DNA from: an uncultured Clostridia bacterium
Lineage (GTDB): Bacteria > Bacillota > Clostridia > Oscillospirales > Acutalibacteraceae
Reading direction: 5' to 3'
NCBI GenBank assembly: GCA_947625785.1
Contig: CANQPS010000009.1
Coordinates: 1 to 64,000, forward strand
DNA: 64,000 nt
Shown here: piece after piece, positions 19,075 to 28,095 of the stretch
How the letters are laid out: each line of letters begins with the position of its first letter
Numbering within the stretch: position 1 is the stretch's first letter
Notes under the pieces: generated by a model
Database searches by the model: none
Seen by the model: the letters and a program-made list of their open reading frames with translations, nothing else
What the model was told of the DNA's origin: nothing
Made by a program: the position numbers and the translations under genes

Positions 19075-19805
19075 TTAAACATCTCCCTAAATATATTGTC
19101 GATGGATTTATTATATTTTTGTCTGATTTCATCTGCGGAAGAAAATATTTTTATACTGCCGTTTTCCAGTATAAGTACATCATCAAGAATATTTTCAATA
19201 TCAGAAATTAAATGTGTTGATATAATAACTCCGGAATTTTCACTGTAATTGCTGATAATTGTTCTTATTATGTAATCTCTTGTTGCAGGGTCTACCCCGC
19301 ATATAGGCTCGTCTAATAGGTAAACCTGTGCTTCTCTGCTCATAACAAGGATAAGCTGTAATTTTTCTTTTGTACCTTTTGACATAGTTAGTAGTTTTTC
19401 GTTTGTATTAACATTAAGTCTTTTGAGCATATCATAGGCTTTTGCCTCGTTAAAGTCCTTATAAAAATCTTTAAAAAATGAAATTGTATCTTTAACCTTT
19501 GACCATTCATTTAAATAAGTTTTTTCCGGAAGATATGAAACAATTTGTTTAGAAGCTATTCCTATTGGTTTTCCGCAAACTTTAACAGAGCCGGATGTTG
19601 GGACGAGCAATCCTGCTATCATTTTCATAAGGGTAGTTTTGCCGCTTCCGTTGACACCCATAATTCCTGTTATTTTACCGCGACCGATACTAAAACTTAT
19701 ATCATTAAGAGCTATTTTTTTCCCATATAATTTGGTTAAATTTTTACATTCTATTATAGGGGATAATTCGTCAGTATCATTAGATAGATTTTTTACCTTT
19801 TCCAT
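19065..19805 (-). CDS. ABC transporter ATP-binding protein
   Basis: A 246-residue ATPase subunit. The Walker A is GVNGSGKTT and the Walker B VYLLDEP. The signature loop is degenerate: MSKGTKEKLQL in place of LSGGQ. It starts IIECKNLTKLYGKKIAL after a short N-terminal tail. The longest frame opens at 19859, but those extra residues are simply GntR codons in another frame. The ATG at 19805 has GAGAGGT 8 to 14 bases upstream, so it is preferred. It overlaps the end of the GntR gene by 26 bases and the start of the membrane-subunit gene by 10, a tight three-gene operon. It drives the adjacent membrane protein; the substrate is unknown. Confidence 0.88.
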   Translation of the reverse strand: MEKVKNLSNDTDELSPIIECKNLTKLYGKKIALNDISFSIGRGKITGIMGVNGSGKTTLMKMIAGLLVPTSGSVKVCGKPIGIASKQIVSYLPEKTYLNEWSKVKDTISFFKDFYKDFNEAKAYDMLKRLNVNTNEKLLTMSKGTKEKLQLILVMSREAQVYLLDEPICGVDPATRDYIIRTIISNYSENSGVIISTHLISDIENILDDVLILENGSIKIFSSADEIRQKYNKSIDNIFREMFKCY

Positions 19806-20166
19806 TTTTATCGGTGACCTCTCTGAGCAAATTATAGGTTTGATCGACTGAAAAGCCAAGTTCAGCCATATTATTTAGAAATTTGCTTACTTCATTATAA
19901 GCGATATTTTTTTTCAAGTCTTCAAGGAGTTGAGTATCGTCTGTTACAAATCTTCCGGTAGTTCGTTTACTGTACAATAATTTTTCTCGTTCAAGTTCCG
20001 AAAGAGCCTTCTGCATAGTATTTGGATTAACTTCCGCTTCAATTGCCAAATCCCTTACGACAGGAAACTTATCTCCGGCTTTATATACGCCGGAAGCAAT
20101 TTGTTTTTTAATATGGTCGATAAGCTGAATATATACAGGTCTGTCTGATTGAATTTCCCAAGCCAA
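19780..20166 (-). CDS. GntR-family regulator (YtrA-like)
   Basis: A 128-residue repressor-type protein with a winged-helix domain: PVYIQLIDHIKKQIASG, GDKFPVVRDLAIEAEVN, then PNTMQKALSELEREKLL and the wing RTTGRFV. It has only a short helical tail and no sugar-binding or aminotransferase domain, as in the YtrA subgroup. The longest frame starts at 20211, but GGGAGGGT lies 7 bases before TTG at 20166, which gives (M)AWEIQSDRPVYIQ, the usual family start, so TTG is chosen. It is first in the operon with the ABC genes. A perfect 14-base palindrome sits between its promoter and start codon, suggesting self-repression. Confidence 0.85.
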   Translation of the reverse strand: MAWEIQSDRPVYIQLIDHIKKQIASGVYKAGDKFPVVRDLAIEAEVNPNTMQKALSELEREKLLYSKRTTGRFVTDDTQLLEDLKKNIAYNEVSKFLNNMAELGFSVDQTYNLLREVTDKNGKGKKSI

Positions 20167-20178
20167 AAGATTTACCCT

Positions 20179-20228
20179 CCCATACAATATTGTATTAATA
20201 TTATGGGACAAATGATATAAAAAGTCAA
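20179..20228 (-). promoter_or_regulatory. GntR/ABC operon promoter with palindromic operator
   Basis: On the minus strand, TTGACT (20223-20228) is 17 bases from CATAAT (20200-20205). Directly downstream is the perfect palindrome ATACAATATTGTAT (20182-20195), nested between outer arms CCCAT and ATGGG (20179-20207). The palindrome covers the expected transcription start and reaches the ribosome site. The geometry fits an operator for the GntR protein encoded next; binding is inference. Confidence 0.7.
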
Positions 20229-20338
20229 TATGCTCAATGCAATTTTTTAATCAATGAAAATAAATTGGCTTTTTGGCAAAAATATGAAAAGTAATTTTGT
20301 ATAAAATTAATAAAAATTTTATTTTTATTAACATACTC

Positions 20339-20367
20339 TTTAACATTATTGTATGATATGTTATAAT
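20339..20367 (+). promoter_or_regulatory. Sigma-A promoter of the glucokinase gene
   Basis: TTTAAC (20339-20344), a 17-base spacer and perfect TATAAT (20362-20367), 32 bases before the start codon. Confidence 0.7.
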
Positions 20368-20399
20368 ATACCTGAAATAATAATCGGAGGTAATAAACA

Positions 20400-21356
20400 A
20401 TGTACTATTTAGGAATTGATTTAGGCGGAACAAATATTGTTGCGGGAGTAGTTGACGAAAACTACAATATTATCGCTAAGGAAAGCTGTAAAACGAATGT
20501 TCCTCGTTCGGAGGAAGCTATAAGCGATGATATGGCAAATTTGGCTTTAAAAGCTCTTGAAAAAGCAGGTTTGACAATAGACAATATTGATTGTATTGGT
20601 ATTGGTGCACCGGGTGCAGTAAACAGCCAGACAGGTATTATTGAATTTTCAGCTAATCTGCAATTCCATAATTGGAAAATAGTTGAAATGATGGAAAATC
20701 GTTTGAATAAAAAGGTTATAGTTGAAAATGACGCAAATGCGGCAGCATTTGGAGAATATATAGCAGGTGCTGCAAAGGGTGCTAAAAATGCTATTGCAAT
20801 TACACTTGGAACAGGCGTAGGCGGCGGAATTATTATTGATGGTAAAATTTATTCGGGTTCAAATTTTGCCGGTGCGGAAGTAGGTCATATTGTAATCAAT
20901 TACAATGGCCGTCAATGCGGCTGTGGCAGAAAAGGCTGTTGGGAAGCATATTCGTCAGCAACAGGTCTTATAAAGTCCACAAAAGAAGCTATCCAAAAGG
21001 AAAATCCGGAGCAATCATATATGCTTAAAGCAATAGGCGGCGATATAAATAAAGTTAGTGGTATTACAGCCTTTAATGCTATGCGTGAGGGTGATGAAAC
21101 AGGTAAAAAGGTAGTAGATGAATATATTAAAATGTTAGCCTGCGGTATAACTAATATGATTAATATTTTCCAGCCTGATATATTGTGTATTGGTGGTGGT
21201 ATCAGTAAAGAGGGAGATAACCTCCTTATACCACTCAGAAAGTATGTTGAAGAAGAAAGATATACAAAGCATAATGATAAACAAACTTATATTTGTGCCG
21301 CTAAGCTTGGAAATGATGCCGGTATAATTGGTGCGGCATTTCTTGGCGAAATGTGA
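20400..21356 (+). CDS. ROK-family glucokinase
   Basis: Predicted to phosphorylate glucose to glucose 6-phosphate with ATP, feeding glycolysis from the sugars released by the maltodextrin system upstream. The 318-residue protein starts with the phosphate loop GIDLGGTNIVAG. It has VENDANAAAFGEY with the catalytic Asp, ITLGTGVGGGII, a zinc motif CGCGRKGCWE, and an adenosine loop near GGGISKEGD. There is no DNA-binding N-terminus, so it is a kinase and not a ROK repressor. Ribosome site CGGAGG about 10 bases before ATG. It has its own promoter and terminator. ROK kinases can prefer other hexoses, so glucose is likely but not proven. Confidence 0.88.
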   Translation: MYYLGIDLGGTNIVAGVVDENYNIIAKESCKTNVPRSEEAISDDMANLALKALEKAGLTIDNIDCIGIGAPGAVNSQTGIIEFSANLQFHNWKIVEMMENRLNKKVIVENDANAAAFGEYIAGAAKGAKNAIAITLGTGVGGGIIIDGKIYSGSNFAGAEVGHIVINYNGRQCGCGRKGCWEAYSSATGLIKSTKEAIQKENPEQSYMLKAIGGDINKVSGITAFNAMREGDETGKKVVDEYIKMLACGITNMINIFQPDILCIGGGISKEGDNLLIPLRKYVEEERYTKHNDKQTYICAAKLGNDAGIIGAAFLGEM

Positions 21357-21386
21357 TTAAATAAAATTTGTGCCTTTAATTTTTAG

Positions 21387-21422
21387 AAGGGTAAACTTTT
21401 ATGGTTTACCCTTTATTTTTTT
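21387..21422 (+). terminator. Intrinsic terminator of the glucokinase gene
   Basis: AAGGGTAAAC (21387-21396) pairs with GTTTACCCTT (21404-21413), followed by TATTTTTTTA. Confidence 0.88.
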
Positions 21423-21482
21423 ATTTGTTTATGTTAAAATTAAGATGTGTGTAGATTAGTTTTTAATTGGGAGTTTTACAAT

Positions 21483-22274
21483 ATGGACAACAAAAAAAAT
21501 AATACTGTGACAAGTGATGATAATTCTGTCAGAGGTGAAGATATAATTTCAGGCAGAAATCCTGTTGTGGAGGCTTTGCGTTCAGGCAGAAATATAGAAT
21601 CAATACTGGTTGCAAAAGGTGAAAAAAACGGCAGTATAGGTGTTATAATTTCAAAAGCCAAAGATAAAGGCATACCGATAAAAGAAGTTGACAGCAAAAA
21701 GTTGGATATTTTAGGCGGTAAAAATAATCAGGGCATTGTTGCGATAGCTTCTGTAAAGGAATATGCAACAATAGATGACATTTTCAATCTTGCAAAAGAG
21801 AGAAATGAAGAACCGTTCATTATAATTCTTGATAATATAGAAGACCCACATAATCTGGGAGCTATATTGAGAACAGCAGAATGTACGGGGGTTCACGGAA
21901 TTATAATTCCAAAACGCAGAGCTGTGGGATTAACATATTCTGTGGGAAAATCATCAGCAGGGGCGGTAGAATATGTACCTGTTGCGAGGGTTACAAATTT
22001 ATCTGCAGCCATTGACGAATTAAAAGAACGAGGGGTATGGATTTATGGTGCAGATATGAAAGGACAATGTTGGTGTCAAAATAATCTTAGGGGCAGTATT
22101 GCACTCGTGATTGGTTCTGAGGGTGAAGGTATTGGCAGATTAATAAAGGAAAAATGTGATATTATGTTATCATTGCCAATGAAAGGAAAAATTAATTCTT
22201 TAAATGCGTCAGTATCGGCGGGAATTTTAATGTATGAAATAGCAAGACAAAGAGCCGGTATAGATGCTGTGTAA
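21483..22274 (+). CDS. rlmB: 23S rRNA 2'-O-methyltransferase, RlmB/TrmH family
   Basis: A SPOUT-family enzyme using S-adenosylmethionine to methylate a ribose 2'-OH, most likely G2251 of 23S rRNA. The 263-residue protein has the N-terminal substrate-binding domain (ISGRNPVVEALRSGR) and the knotted C-terminal domain. The three motifs are present: ILDNIEDPHNLGAILRTAE, ALVIGSEGEGI and LPMKGKINSLNASVSAGI. The longest frame opens at 21447, but the ATG at 21483 has GGGAG 9 bases before it and gives the usual short N-terminus. The next gene begins 12 bases after the stop, so rlmB and the large gene behind it are probably cotranscribed. TrmH-type tRNA specificity is less likely. Confidence 0.9.
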   Translation: MDNKKNNTVTSDDNSVRGEDIISGRNPVVEALRSGRNIESILVAKGEKNGSIGVIISKAKDKGIPIKEVDSKKLDILGGKNNQGIVAIASVKEYATIDDIFNLAKERNEEPFIIILDNIEDPHNLGAILRTAECTGVHGIIIPKRRAVGLTYSVGKSSAGAVEYVPVARVTNLSAAIDELKERGVWIYGADMKGQCWCQNNLRGSIALVIGSEGEGIGRLIKEKCDIMLSLPMKGKINSLNASVSAGILMYEIARQRAGIDAV

Positions 22275-22286
22275 GGTGGTATATTG

Positions 22287-25200
22287 ATGAATGATTTAGA
22301 TTTAGAAAATATTGATATAGACGATATAGATATAGATACGCTTCTTGAAGAAACAAAATATTTAGTGGAAAAAGCAAAGGCAGAAGAAAATGCTAAAAAT
22401 TTAACAAAAGATGAAATTCCTAATATAAAAACATCTCATTTTAAAGAAGAAAAGAGCGGTGTTTTCGGTAATTTAGGTAATAAAATTATTTCTAAATTTA
22501 AGGGTAAGGAAGGAAAACACACAATCGAAGAAAATAACATAGATTATACTGTTGAAGAAAAACAAGCAGAAACATATACAGAGTATGCACCATCTTCTAA
22601 GACAGAAAGTAATATTACACAAACGGATTATAATAATTATAAAGATTTAGGTGTGCCGATTGATTCTATGCCTTCGCCTGAAAAATACGGGGATATACAT
22701 ATACCGCCTGCAGAAGATGAGATTGATAAAATAATTGATGAGAGTGATAAACCGGAAAATTTAAATGACTTAAAAAATAAGAATAATAATCCCAAAAAAC
22801 TAAATATTGTTAATGGAATAAAAAAATTGATTGGGGTTAGTGACAGTGACCCGGTTGAAAAAGAAAGACCATCATTATTCTCGTTTATAAACAATATAAA
22901 AGATATTGGTAATTCTCTTAATGAGGAAAATGATGATATTGAAGATGTTGAAGTGGATATTTCTATTAAGGAAAATATGGAAAATATATTTAGTACAAGT
23001 GAGCATACTATAAGATTGACTAATACAGACCCCCTTGATATTGAAGATGAGAAAAATAAATCAAATGATGTAATATCTTCCGAAAAAAATATCGTAAATA
23101 CTTCTGATAATTCTGTTGTTGGTGATATTACCGACAATACCAAAGATTTTAAAAAATTTGATATTATCTCAAAAGATGGAAGTGATAATATTGATTTTTC
23201 AAATTTAAAAGATATAAATCTTTCAAATGATTTTGATGAAGATGATGAGTTGACCTTAAATATACTTTTTGGCAAAGGTGTGAATAATATATCTCAGCCT
23301 AAGCCTAACGAAAAAGATATTAAAGAGCAGGCTGATGAAATACTTCGTATTCAGCAGGAGAGAGTAAAAATTCAACCGAATTTAGTAGAAAAATACGCCG
23401 ATAAAAAGGAAAATATTGATAATGATAATATTATAAATATTGCTGATGTTTCACAGGAAAACGAGCCTGATGGGGAGAATACAAAAATTTTCAAAAAGCC
23501 TGTCATTGTTAAAAAGGTTGTTTCTGCGAATACTGTTAAGACTAAGCAAAATAAACCAAAAGTAAATGTTAAAATTATGGGAGGAGAAAGCATCAAAATT
23601 AATAATGAAAAAATTGGAGATGATGAAATAAAAAATATAAGTGATGAAAAAATGGAAAAGATTACTGATGCCACTTTAAAGCTGATAAAGGATAAAGAAA
23701 AAGAGATTGTTGGAAGTGACGGAGAATATCCTGTTTTATATGGTGATAATCAGACGACAAAGCAATTTGACAATATTAAAAAGCAAGATGATAAAATTAA
23801 TAGCTTTGTCAAGCAAAATAAAATTAGTAGTATATCTAAATATACTATACCAAAAGATGAAGATACTATTGTAATTACAGTAGGAAGTTTTTCAAAGACG
23901 GTATCTTTTGAATATGATAATTATAAGAAAATCTCTAAATTTAAGAACGAAGATAAAGCTGTATCAAAAGATAATATAGTCGATATTAATAAGAATAAGA
24001 ATGATAAGGCAAGTAAAAAAAGTTTATTGAAAAAAAGTTTATTGAAAAAAAGTGATAAGAAAAAAGAAGAAAGGGTTATAGATGATGGTGACCCTGTACA
24101 GGCGGAATATAATGAAGATACATATTTATTATTAGAAGATTATTCTGACCCAAAATACAAGGATACTATAAAAGAAAACTTAGCTTCAGACAGAAAATCA
24201 CTGGTTTTAAGAAGTATAGGAATTACACTAATAACATTTGTATCAATTCTTTGTGCTGTATTGAATTGTTTTACAGGAAATATATTTTCTGCATTAAATA
24301 TAACACATCACGAATATTTTGGAATAATGGTGGATTTCATTTTAATATTACTTGCGATTTTAGTTTGTAGAGGTACACTCATAAATGGCTTTAATGGTTT
24401 GTTTACTAAGGGAAATGGTGATACTGCTGTTACATTTGCGGTTATTATGGTTGCCATACAAGATATTGCTGTATTTTTTGCCCCACAAGGTTATAGAGAG
24501 GGAGTAATCAGTCTTTATTCTGTTTTAGCACTTTTGGCACTTATGTTAAATATATACGGAAAGTTATTAATTGCTAAAAGAGTTCAGGAGAATTTTAAGT
24601 TTGTATCATCTGATAAGCAAAAGTATGTCAGCAAAATTTATGATAAAGATATATTTGCCAATGCTTTGATTACAGGAACAGCCGTACATAAACCTTTTAT
24701 AGCTTATCAAAGAAAAACAGGATTTTTGAAAGATTTTTTAAAGTTATCATATATTCCGGATAGTTTAGAACTATTATCCGGTAAATTTGCAAATATTGGT
24801 GTGTTGATTTCGTTGGTATTTGGCGTAATTTATGGTATTATCAGCAAAAATATCGTAGAGGCTATTTCGGCTGCGGCATTGTGTTCCTGTATAGTTACGC
24901 CAATATGCAATATATTTGGATTTAATATACAATTAAATAAGATTTGCAGCGATTCTCTTGAAGATGGTGCTATGATTATAGGTACGGAGGGTGTAAAACA
25001 ATTTTGCGATACAAATGCTGTAATGCTTGATGTTAAAGATTTATATAGTGGAAGTAATATTAAATTTTGTGGTTTTCACCCTATAAATAATAGTAATCAA
25101 GATGATTGTATTAAATATGCAACATCACTTACGATGGCATTGGATAATCCGTTGTGCGAAATGTTTATGAAAATGGTAAAAAGTAAGTCGATTATATTGC

Positions 25201-25868
25201 CTAATATAGACAGAGAGCATACAATTTATGAAGACGGAAAAGGTATAGTTGGTTGGGTTGATGGCAAAAGGGCATTTCTTGGCAATAAAGACCTTATGAT
25301 ACAATATGGAATAAATATACCTGAGTTTGATTATGACGAAAAGTATGCAAAAGAAAATAAATATGTTATTTATGTGGCTGTATCCAGCAAATTATTGGGA
25401 ATGTTTGTAATAAGTTACAAAGCTAATGCCGATATGGTGTGCGAGCTTCAAAGAATGGAAGAAAACGGCATAAGTTTTTTAATTAGAACAACAGATTGTA
25501 ATATTACTGCTGAAAAAATTTCAAAGGATTTTGGAGTATATTTGCGTTCGGTTAAGATATTGTCATATCAATTTGGAAATGCTTGTAAAATTGAAAGAGA
25601 AACAAAAGATAAATCTACAAGAGCTTATATGGTAACAAGAGGTAAAATGAGTGCTTTTTGCAGAGCATTATCTGCTTGTGTAAATCTGAAATCAAGAATG
25701 TCAATAGTTAAAAATCTGCAAATAAGTTCTGTTATTATAGGGGTAGTATTATGTATAATATTATCTTTAATATCGGGAGTATCTGCTTTAAATGTTATAA
25801 AGCCGCTTATATATGTTATAGTTTGGATATTTATAATATGGTTAGTGCCTAAGTTCAATAAATTATAG
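22287..25868 (+). CDS. P-type-ATPase-like membrane protein lacking catalytic motifs, with long acidic N-terminal tail
   Basis: A 1193-residue protein. Residues 1 to about 620 are low-complexity, Asp/Glu/Asn/Lys-rich and look disordered, ending in a basic patch with the duplicated SLLKKSLLKKS. From about 640 there are hydrophobic spans, then a C-terminal part whose order mirrors P1B-type ATPases: a span with IVTPICNIF where CPC would be, then GAMIIGTEGVKQFCDTNAVMLD in the place of the G..(I/K)G.E.LE...(V)..DKTGT segment. Here D915 is kept but KTGT is replaced by VKDLYS. GWVDGKRAFLGNKDLM matches the nucleotide-domain G.v.G..v.vGn motif. TTDCN (1068-) stands where TGDN is expected, and no GDGxND motif follows before the final spans. 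I therefore call it a pseudo-ATPase. Function is unknown. It sits between rlmB and rpe. A TTG just before the ATG is an alternative start. Confidence 0.65.
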   Translation: MNDLDLENIDIDDIDIDTLLEETKYLVEKAKAEENAKNLTKDEIPNIKTSHFKEEKSGVFGNLGNKIISKFKGKEGKHTIEENNIDYTVEEKQAETYTEYAPSSKTESNITQTDYNNYKDLGVPIDSMPSPEKYGDIHIPPAEDEIDKIIDESDKPENLNDLKNKNNNPKKLNIVNGIKKLIGVSDSDPVEKERPSLFSFINNIKDIGNSLNEENDDIEDVEVDISIKENMENIFSTSEHTIRLTNTDPLDIEDEKNKSNDVISSEKNIVNTSDNSVVGDITDNTKDFKKFDIISKDGSDNIDFSNLKDINLSNDFDEDDELTLNILFGKGVNNISQPKPNEKDIKEQADEILRIQQERVKIQPNLVEKYADKKENIDNDNIINIADVSQENEPDGENTKIFKKPVIVKKVVSANTVKTKQNKPKVNVKIMGGESIKINNEKIGDDEIKNISDEKMEKITDATLKLIKDKEKEIVGSDGEYPVLYGDNQTTKQFDNIKKQDDKINSFVKQNKISSISKYTIPKDEDTIVITVGSFSKTVSFEYDNYKKISKFKNEDKAVSKDNIVDINKNKNDKASKKSLLKKSLLKKSDKKKEERVIDDGDPVQAEYNEDTYLLLEDYSDPKYKDTIKENLASDRKSLVLRSIGITLITFVSILCAVLNCFTGNIFSALNITHHEYFGIMVDFILILLAILVCRGTLINGFNGLFTKGNGDTAVTFAVIMVAIQDIAVFFAPQGYREGVISLYSVLALLALMLNIYGKLLIAKRVQENFKFVSSDKQKYVSKIYDKDIFANALITGTAVHKPFIAYQRKTGFLKDFLKLSYIPDSLELLSGKFANIGVLISLVFGVIYGIISKNIVEAISAAALCSCIVTPICNIFGFNIQLNKICSDSLEDGAMIIGTEGVKQFCDTNAVMLDVKDLYSGSNIKFCGFHPINNSNQDDCIKYATSLTMALDNPLCEMFMKMVKSKSIILPNIDREHTIYEDGKGIVGWVDGKRAFLGNKDLMIQYGINIPEFDYDEKYAKENKYVIYVAVSSKLLGMFVISYKANADMVCELQRMEENGISFLIRTTDCNITAEKISKDFGVYLRSVKILSYQFGNACKIERETKDKSTRAYMVTRGKMSAFCRALSACVNLKSRMSIVKNLQISSVIIGVVLCIILSLISGVSALNVIKPLIYVIVWIFIIWLVPKFNKL

Positions 25869-25901
25869 TAGTTATATTATTTGAAAGGATTGTAAATTAT
25901 T

Positions 25902-26546
25902 ATGAAAATAGCTCCGTCATTACTTGCGTGTGATTTTTCAAAAATGGGTGAGGAACTTGTAAAGGTGGATAAGGGAGGTGCAGATTGGATACATCTTGAT
26001 GTTATGGACGGTCATTTTGTACCTAATTTAACTATTGGCCCTGCAATTATTAAGGCTTTAAGACCTTTAAGTAAAATGCCTTTTGATGTTCACCTTATGA
26101 TAACAGACCCAATTAATTATATAGATGCATTTGTTGATGCGGGTGCAGATATAATTACATTTCATATAGAAGCAAATTCGGATATTAATGCTACAATAGA
26201 TAAGATTAACTCTTATGGTATAAAGTCGGGACTTGTTATAAAGCCTGATACACCAGCGGAAAGTGTATTTCCATATCTTAGTAAGATATATATGGTGCTT
26301 ATAATGACAGTGGAACCGGGATTTGGCGGACAATCATTTATGGAAGATATGATGCCAAAAGCCAAAATTATAAGAGATGAGGCAAAACGCAGAGGTTTAG
26401 ATATAGTTATTGAAGCGGACGGAGGTATTTCCTCAAAAACTATAAAAGCCGTTGCCGATGCCGGAATAGATGTAAGCGTTTCCGGAACAGGTGTTTTTAA
26501 GGCAAAAGATGTTAAAGCTGAAATAGAATTACTTAAATCTTATTAA
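25902..26546 (+). CDS. rpe: Ribulose-phosphate 3-epimerase
   Basis: Interconverts ribulose 5-phosphate and xylulose 5-phosphate in the pentose phosphate pathway. The 214-residue TIM barrel is full length. It starts KIAPSLLACDFSKMG and has the metal/catalytic motif H31-L-D33-V-M-D-G-H-F-V-P-N, then VHLMI, VEPGFGGQ and EADGGIS with the second catalytic Asp. Ribosome site AAAGGA. It lies 33 bases after the pseudo-ATPase gene, in the same direction, and ends in a strong terminator, so it closes the rlmB operon. Confidence 0.95.
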   Translation: MKIAPSLLACDFSKMGEELVKVDKGGADWIHLDVMDGHFVPNLTIGPAIIKALRPLSKMPFDVHLMITDPINYIDAFVDAGADIITFHIEANSDINATIDKINSYGIKSGLVIKPDTPAESVFPYLSKIYMVLIMTVEPGFGGQSFMEDMMPKAKIIRDEAKRRGLDIVIEADGGISSKTIKAVADAGIDVSVSGTGVFKAKDVKAEIELLKSY

Positions 26547-26554
26547 TAAAAATT

Positions 26555-26590
26555 ATTCTCTCACAAACAAAATCGTGAGAGAATTTTTTT
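26555..26590 (+). terminator. Intrinsic terminator after rpe
   Basis: ATTCTCTCAC (26555-26564) pairs with GTGAGAGAAT (26575-26584), followed by seven T. Confidence 0.9.
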
Positions 26591-26598
26591 GATTATAA

Positions 26599-26627
26599 TT
26601 GACATATATAGAAAATTAGCTTAAAAT
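26599..26627 (+). promoter_or_regulatory. Sigma-A promoter of the CNNM/CorC gene
   Basis: Perfect TTGACA (26599-26604), a 17-base spacer and TAAAAT (26622-26627), 34 bases before the start codon. Confidence 0.8.
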
Positions 26628-26661
26628 ATGCTTATTATACAATTAGGGAGGATTTAACCTT

Positions 26662-28068
26662 ATGTCTGATGACAATAGTGAAAGTAGGGAATTATTAATT
26701 ATGTCAAATCCAACTGATGATTATCATATGAATCTATATGTAATAGTAGTAGTCAGTATAGTATTATTAATAATATTCAGGGCATTTTTTACTTTTGCAG
26801 AAACAGCAGTTATCTCATTAAATGACAATAAAATTAAAAAAATGGCAGAGGATAATCATAAGGGTGCAATAAGGGTTGTTAAATTAACATCTTCGCCCAA
26901 TAATTTTTTTGCAACATTTGATTTTTGTGCAACATTGTGTTCTTTATTCATAGCAGGAATATCCGCAAAAAGCTACACAGATATTTTGGCAATAAATATT
27001 AATTTTTATGGTATATCTTATATTATACGACAGATAATTGCATTATTAATTATAATAGCAGTAGTTGGGAGTATATATATTATATTTGGTGATTTAATTC
27101 CAAAAAGAATTGCTGTTCAGACTTCTGAAAAAATTGCTTTTGCGGTATCTGCACCATTACTATTTATATATAATTTATTTAAGCCTGTAATATTTATTAT
27201 GTCGTCAATAACAAGTTTATTTGTTAAAATTATGGGATTTGACCCGAATGGGAGCGAAAAAAAAGGCACAGAAGAAGAAATTATGATGATGGTTGATGCG
27301 GGCGAGGAGAAGGGTTTTATAGAGGAAACTGCAAAAGATATGATAGCAGGTATATTTGATTTTGATGACTTAACAGCGGGAGAAGTTATGACGCATAGGA
27401 GAGATGTTGTAGCAGTAAGTGATAATTCAGAGTTAAACGAAGCTGTAAATCTTGCTATAAAAGGCGGGTATTCTCGTATTCCTGTATTTCATAATGATAT
27501 AGATAATATAGTTGGTATAATATATGTAAAAGATTTATTAAAATATGTATGTACTAATGTTCCTGATGTAAAGGTATTGGATATAATGAGAGAACCATTA
27601 TTTGTGCCGAGAACACGAAAATGCAGTGAGTTATTTTCTGAAATGACAGAAAGTAAAACTCAGATAGTTATAGTTATTGATGAATATGGTGGTACAGAGG
27701 GAATATTAACAATGGAGGATTTAGTAGAATGTATTGTGGGTAACATACAGGACGAATATGATAACGAAGACGAGTATATTAAAAATTTAGGAGATAATAA
27801 ATTTTTAGTTGATGGTTCTGTTTCGATAGATGATATAGAAGAAAATATTGGTATTACAATAAAAGATAATAATTTTGAAACGATAGCAGGACTTATCCTT
27901 GAAAAAATAGGTCATATTCCTCAGAATAATGAAAAACCGTCTGTAATAATAGATAATACGATATTTACTGTTGATAAAATGGAGGATAGGCGTATATCTA
28001 AAATTTTAATTGAAAAACAAATTAATACTGATAGTATAGATGAATCAAATAAAAGCAGCAAATTATAA
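26662..28068 (+). CDS. CNNM/CorC-type transporter with DUF21 and CBS domains (hemolysin-family)
   Basis: A 468-residue membrane protein. An N-terminal DUF21 domain (about residues 25-200, four spans, with FFTFAETAVISLNDNKIKK and DLIPKRIAVQ) is followed by paired CBS domains (GEVMTHRRDVVAV, GYSRIPVFHNDIDNIVGIIYVKD given here in part) and a C-terminal CorC_HlyC domain with VIDEYGGTEGILTMEDLVE. This is the complete architecture of bacterial CNNM proteins, which export Mg2+ or related ions with control by ATP-Mg binding to the CBS pair. The old name hemolysin is misleading. Ribosome site GGGAGG about 9 bases before ATG. It is monocistronic with its own promoter and a shared bidirectional terminator. 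The ion is inferred from the family. Confidence 0.88.
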   Translation: MSDDNSESRELLIMSNPTDDYHMNLYVIVVVSIVLLIIFRAFFTFAETAVISLNDNKIKKMAEDNHKGAIRVVKLTSSPNNFFATFDFCATLCSLFIAGISAKSYTDILAININFYGISYIIRQIIALLIIIAVVGSIYIIFGDLIPKRIAVQTSEKIAFAVSAPLLFIYNLFKPVIFIMSSITSLFVKIMGFDPNGSEKKGTEEEIMMMVDAGEEKGFIEETAKDMIAGIFDFDDLTAGEVMTHRRDVVAVSDNSELNEAVNLAIKGGYSRIPVFHNDIDNIVGIIYVKDLLKYVCTNVPDVKVLDIMREPLFVPRTRKCSELFSEMTESKTQIVIVIDEYGGTEGILTMEDLVECIVGNIQDEYDNEDEYIKNLGDNKFLVDGSVSIDDIEENIGITIKDNNFETIAGLILEKIGHIPQNNEKPSVIIDNTIFTVDKMEDRRISKILIEKQINTDSIDESNKSSKL

Positions 28069-28095
28069 CTAATTTGCTGCTGATTTTATTTAATC
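28054..28095. terminator. Bidirectional terminator between the CNNM gene and pdxT
   Basis: AGCAGCAAATTA (28054-28065) pairs with TAATTTGCTGCT (28070-28081) around 4 bases. A T-rich tail follows on the plus strand and one on the minus strand as well. The arms include the last codons and stop of the plus-strand gene. Confidence 0.8.

Noticed and set aside
19065-19859. Start of the ABC ATPase at 19859
   Set aside because: The extra residues are the GntR C-terminus read in another frame, while the ATG at 19805 has a ribosome site.
22637-23275. A 212-codon Ser/Phe/Ile-rich minus-strand frame
   Set aside because: It is the mirror of the acidic Asp/Glu/Asn/Lys-rich tail on the plus strand; composition and position explain it.
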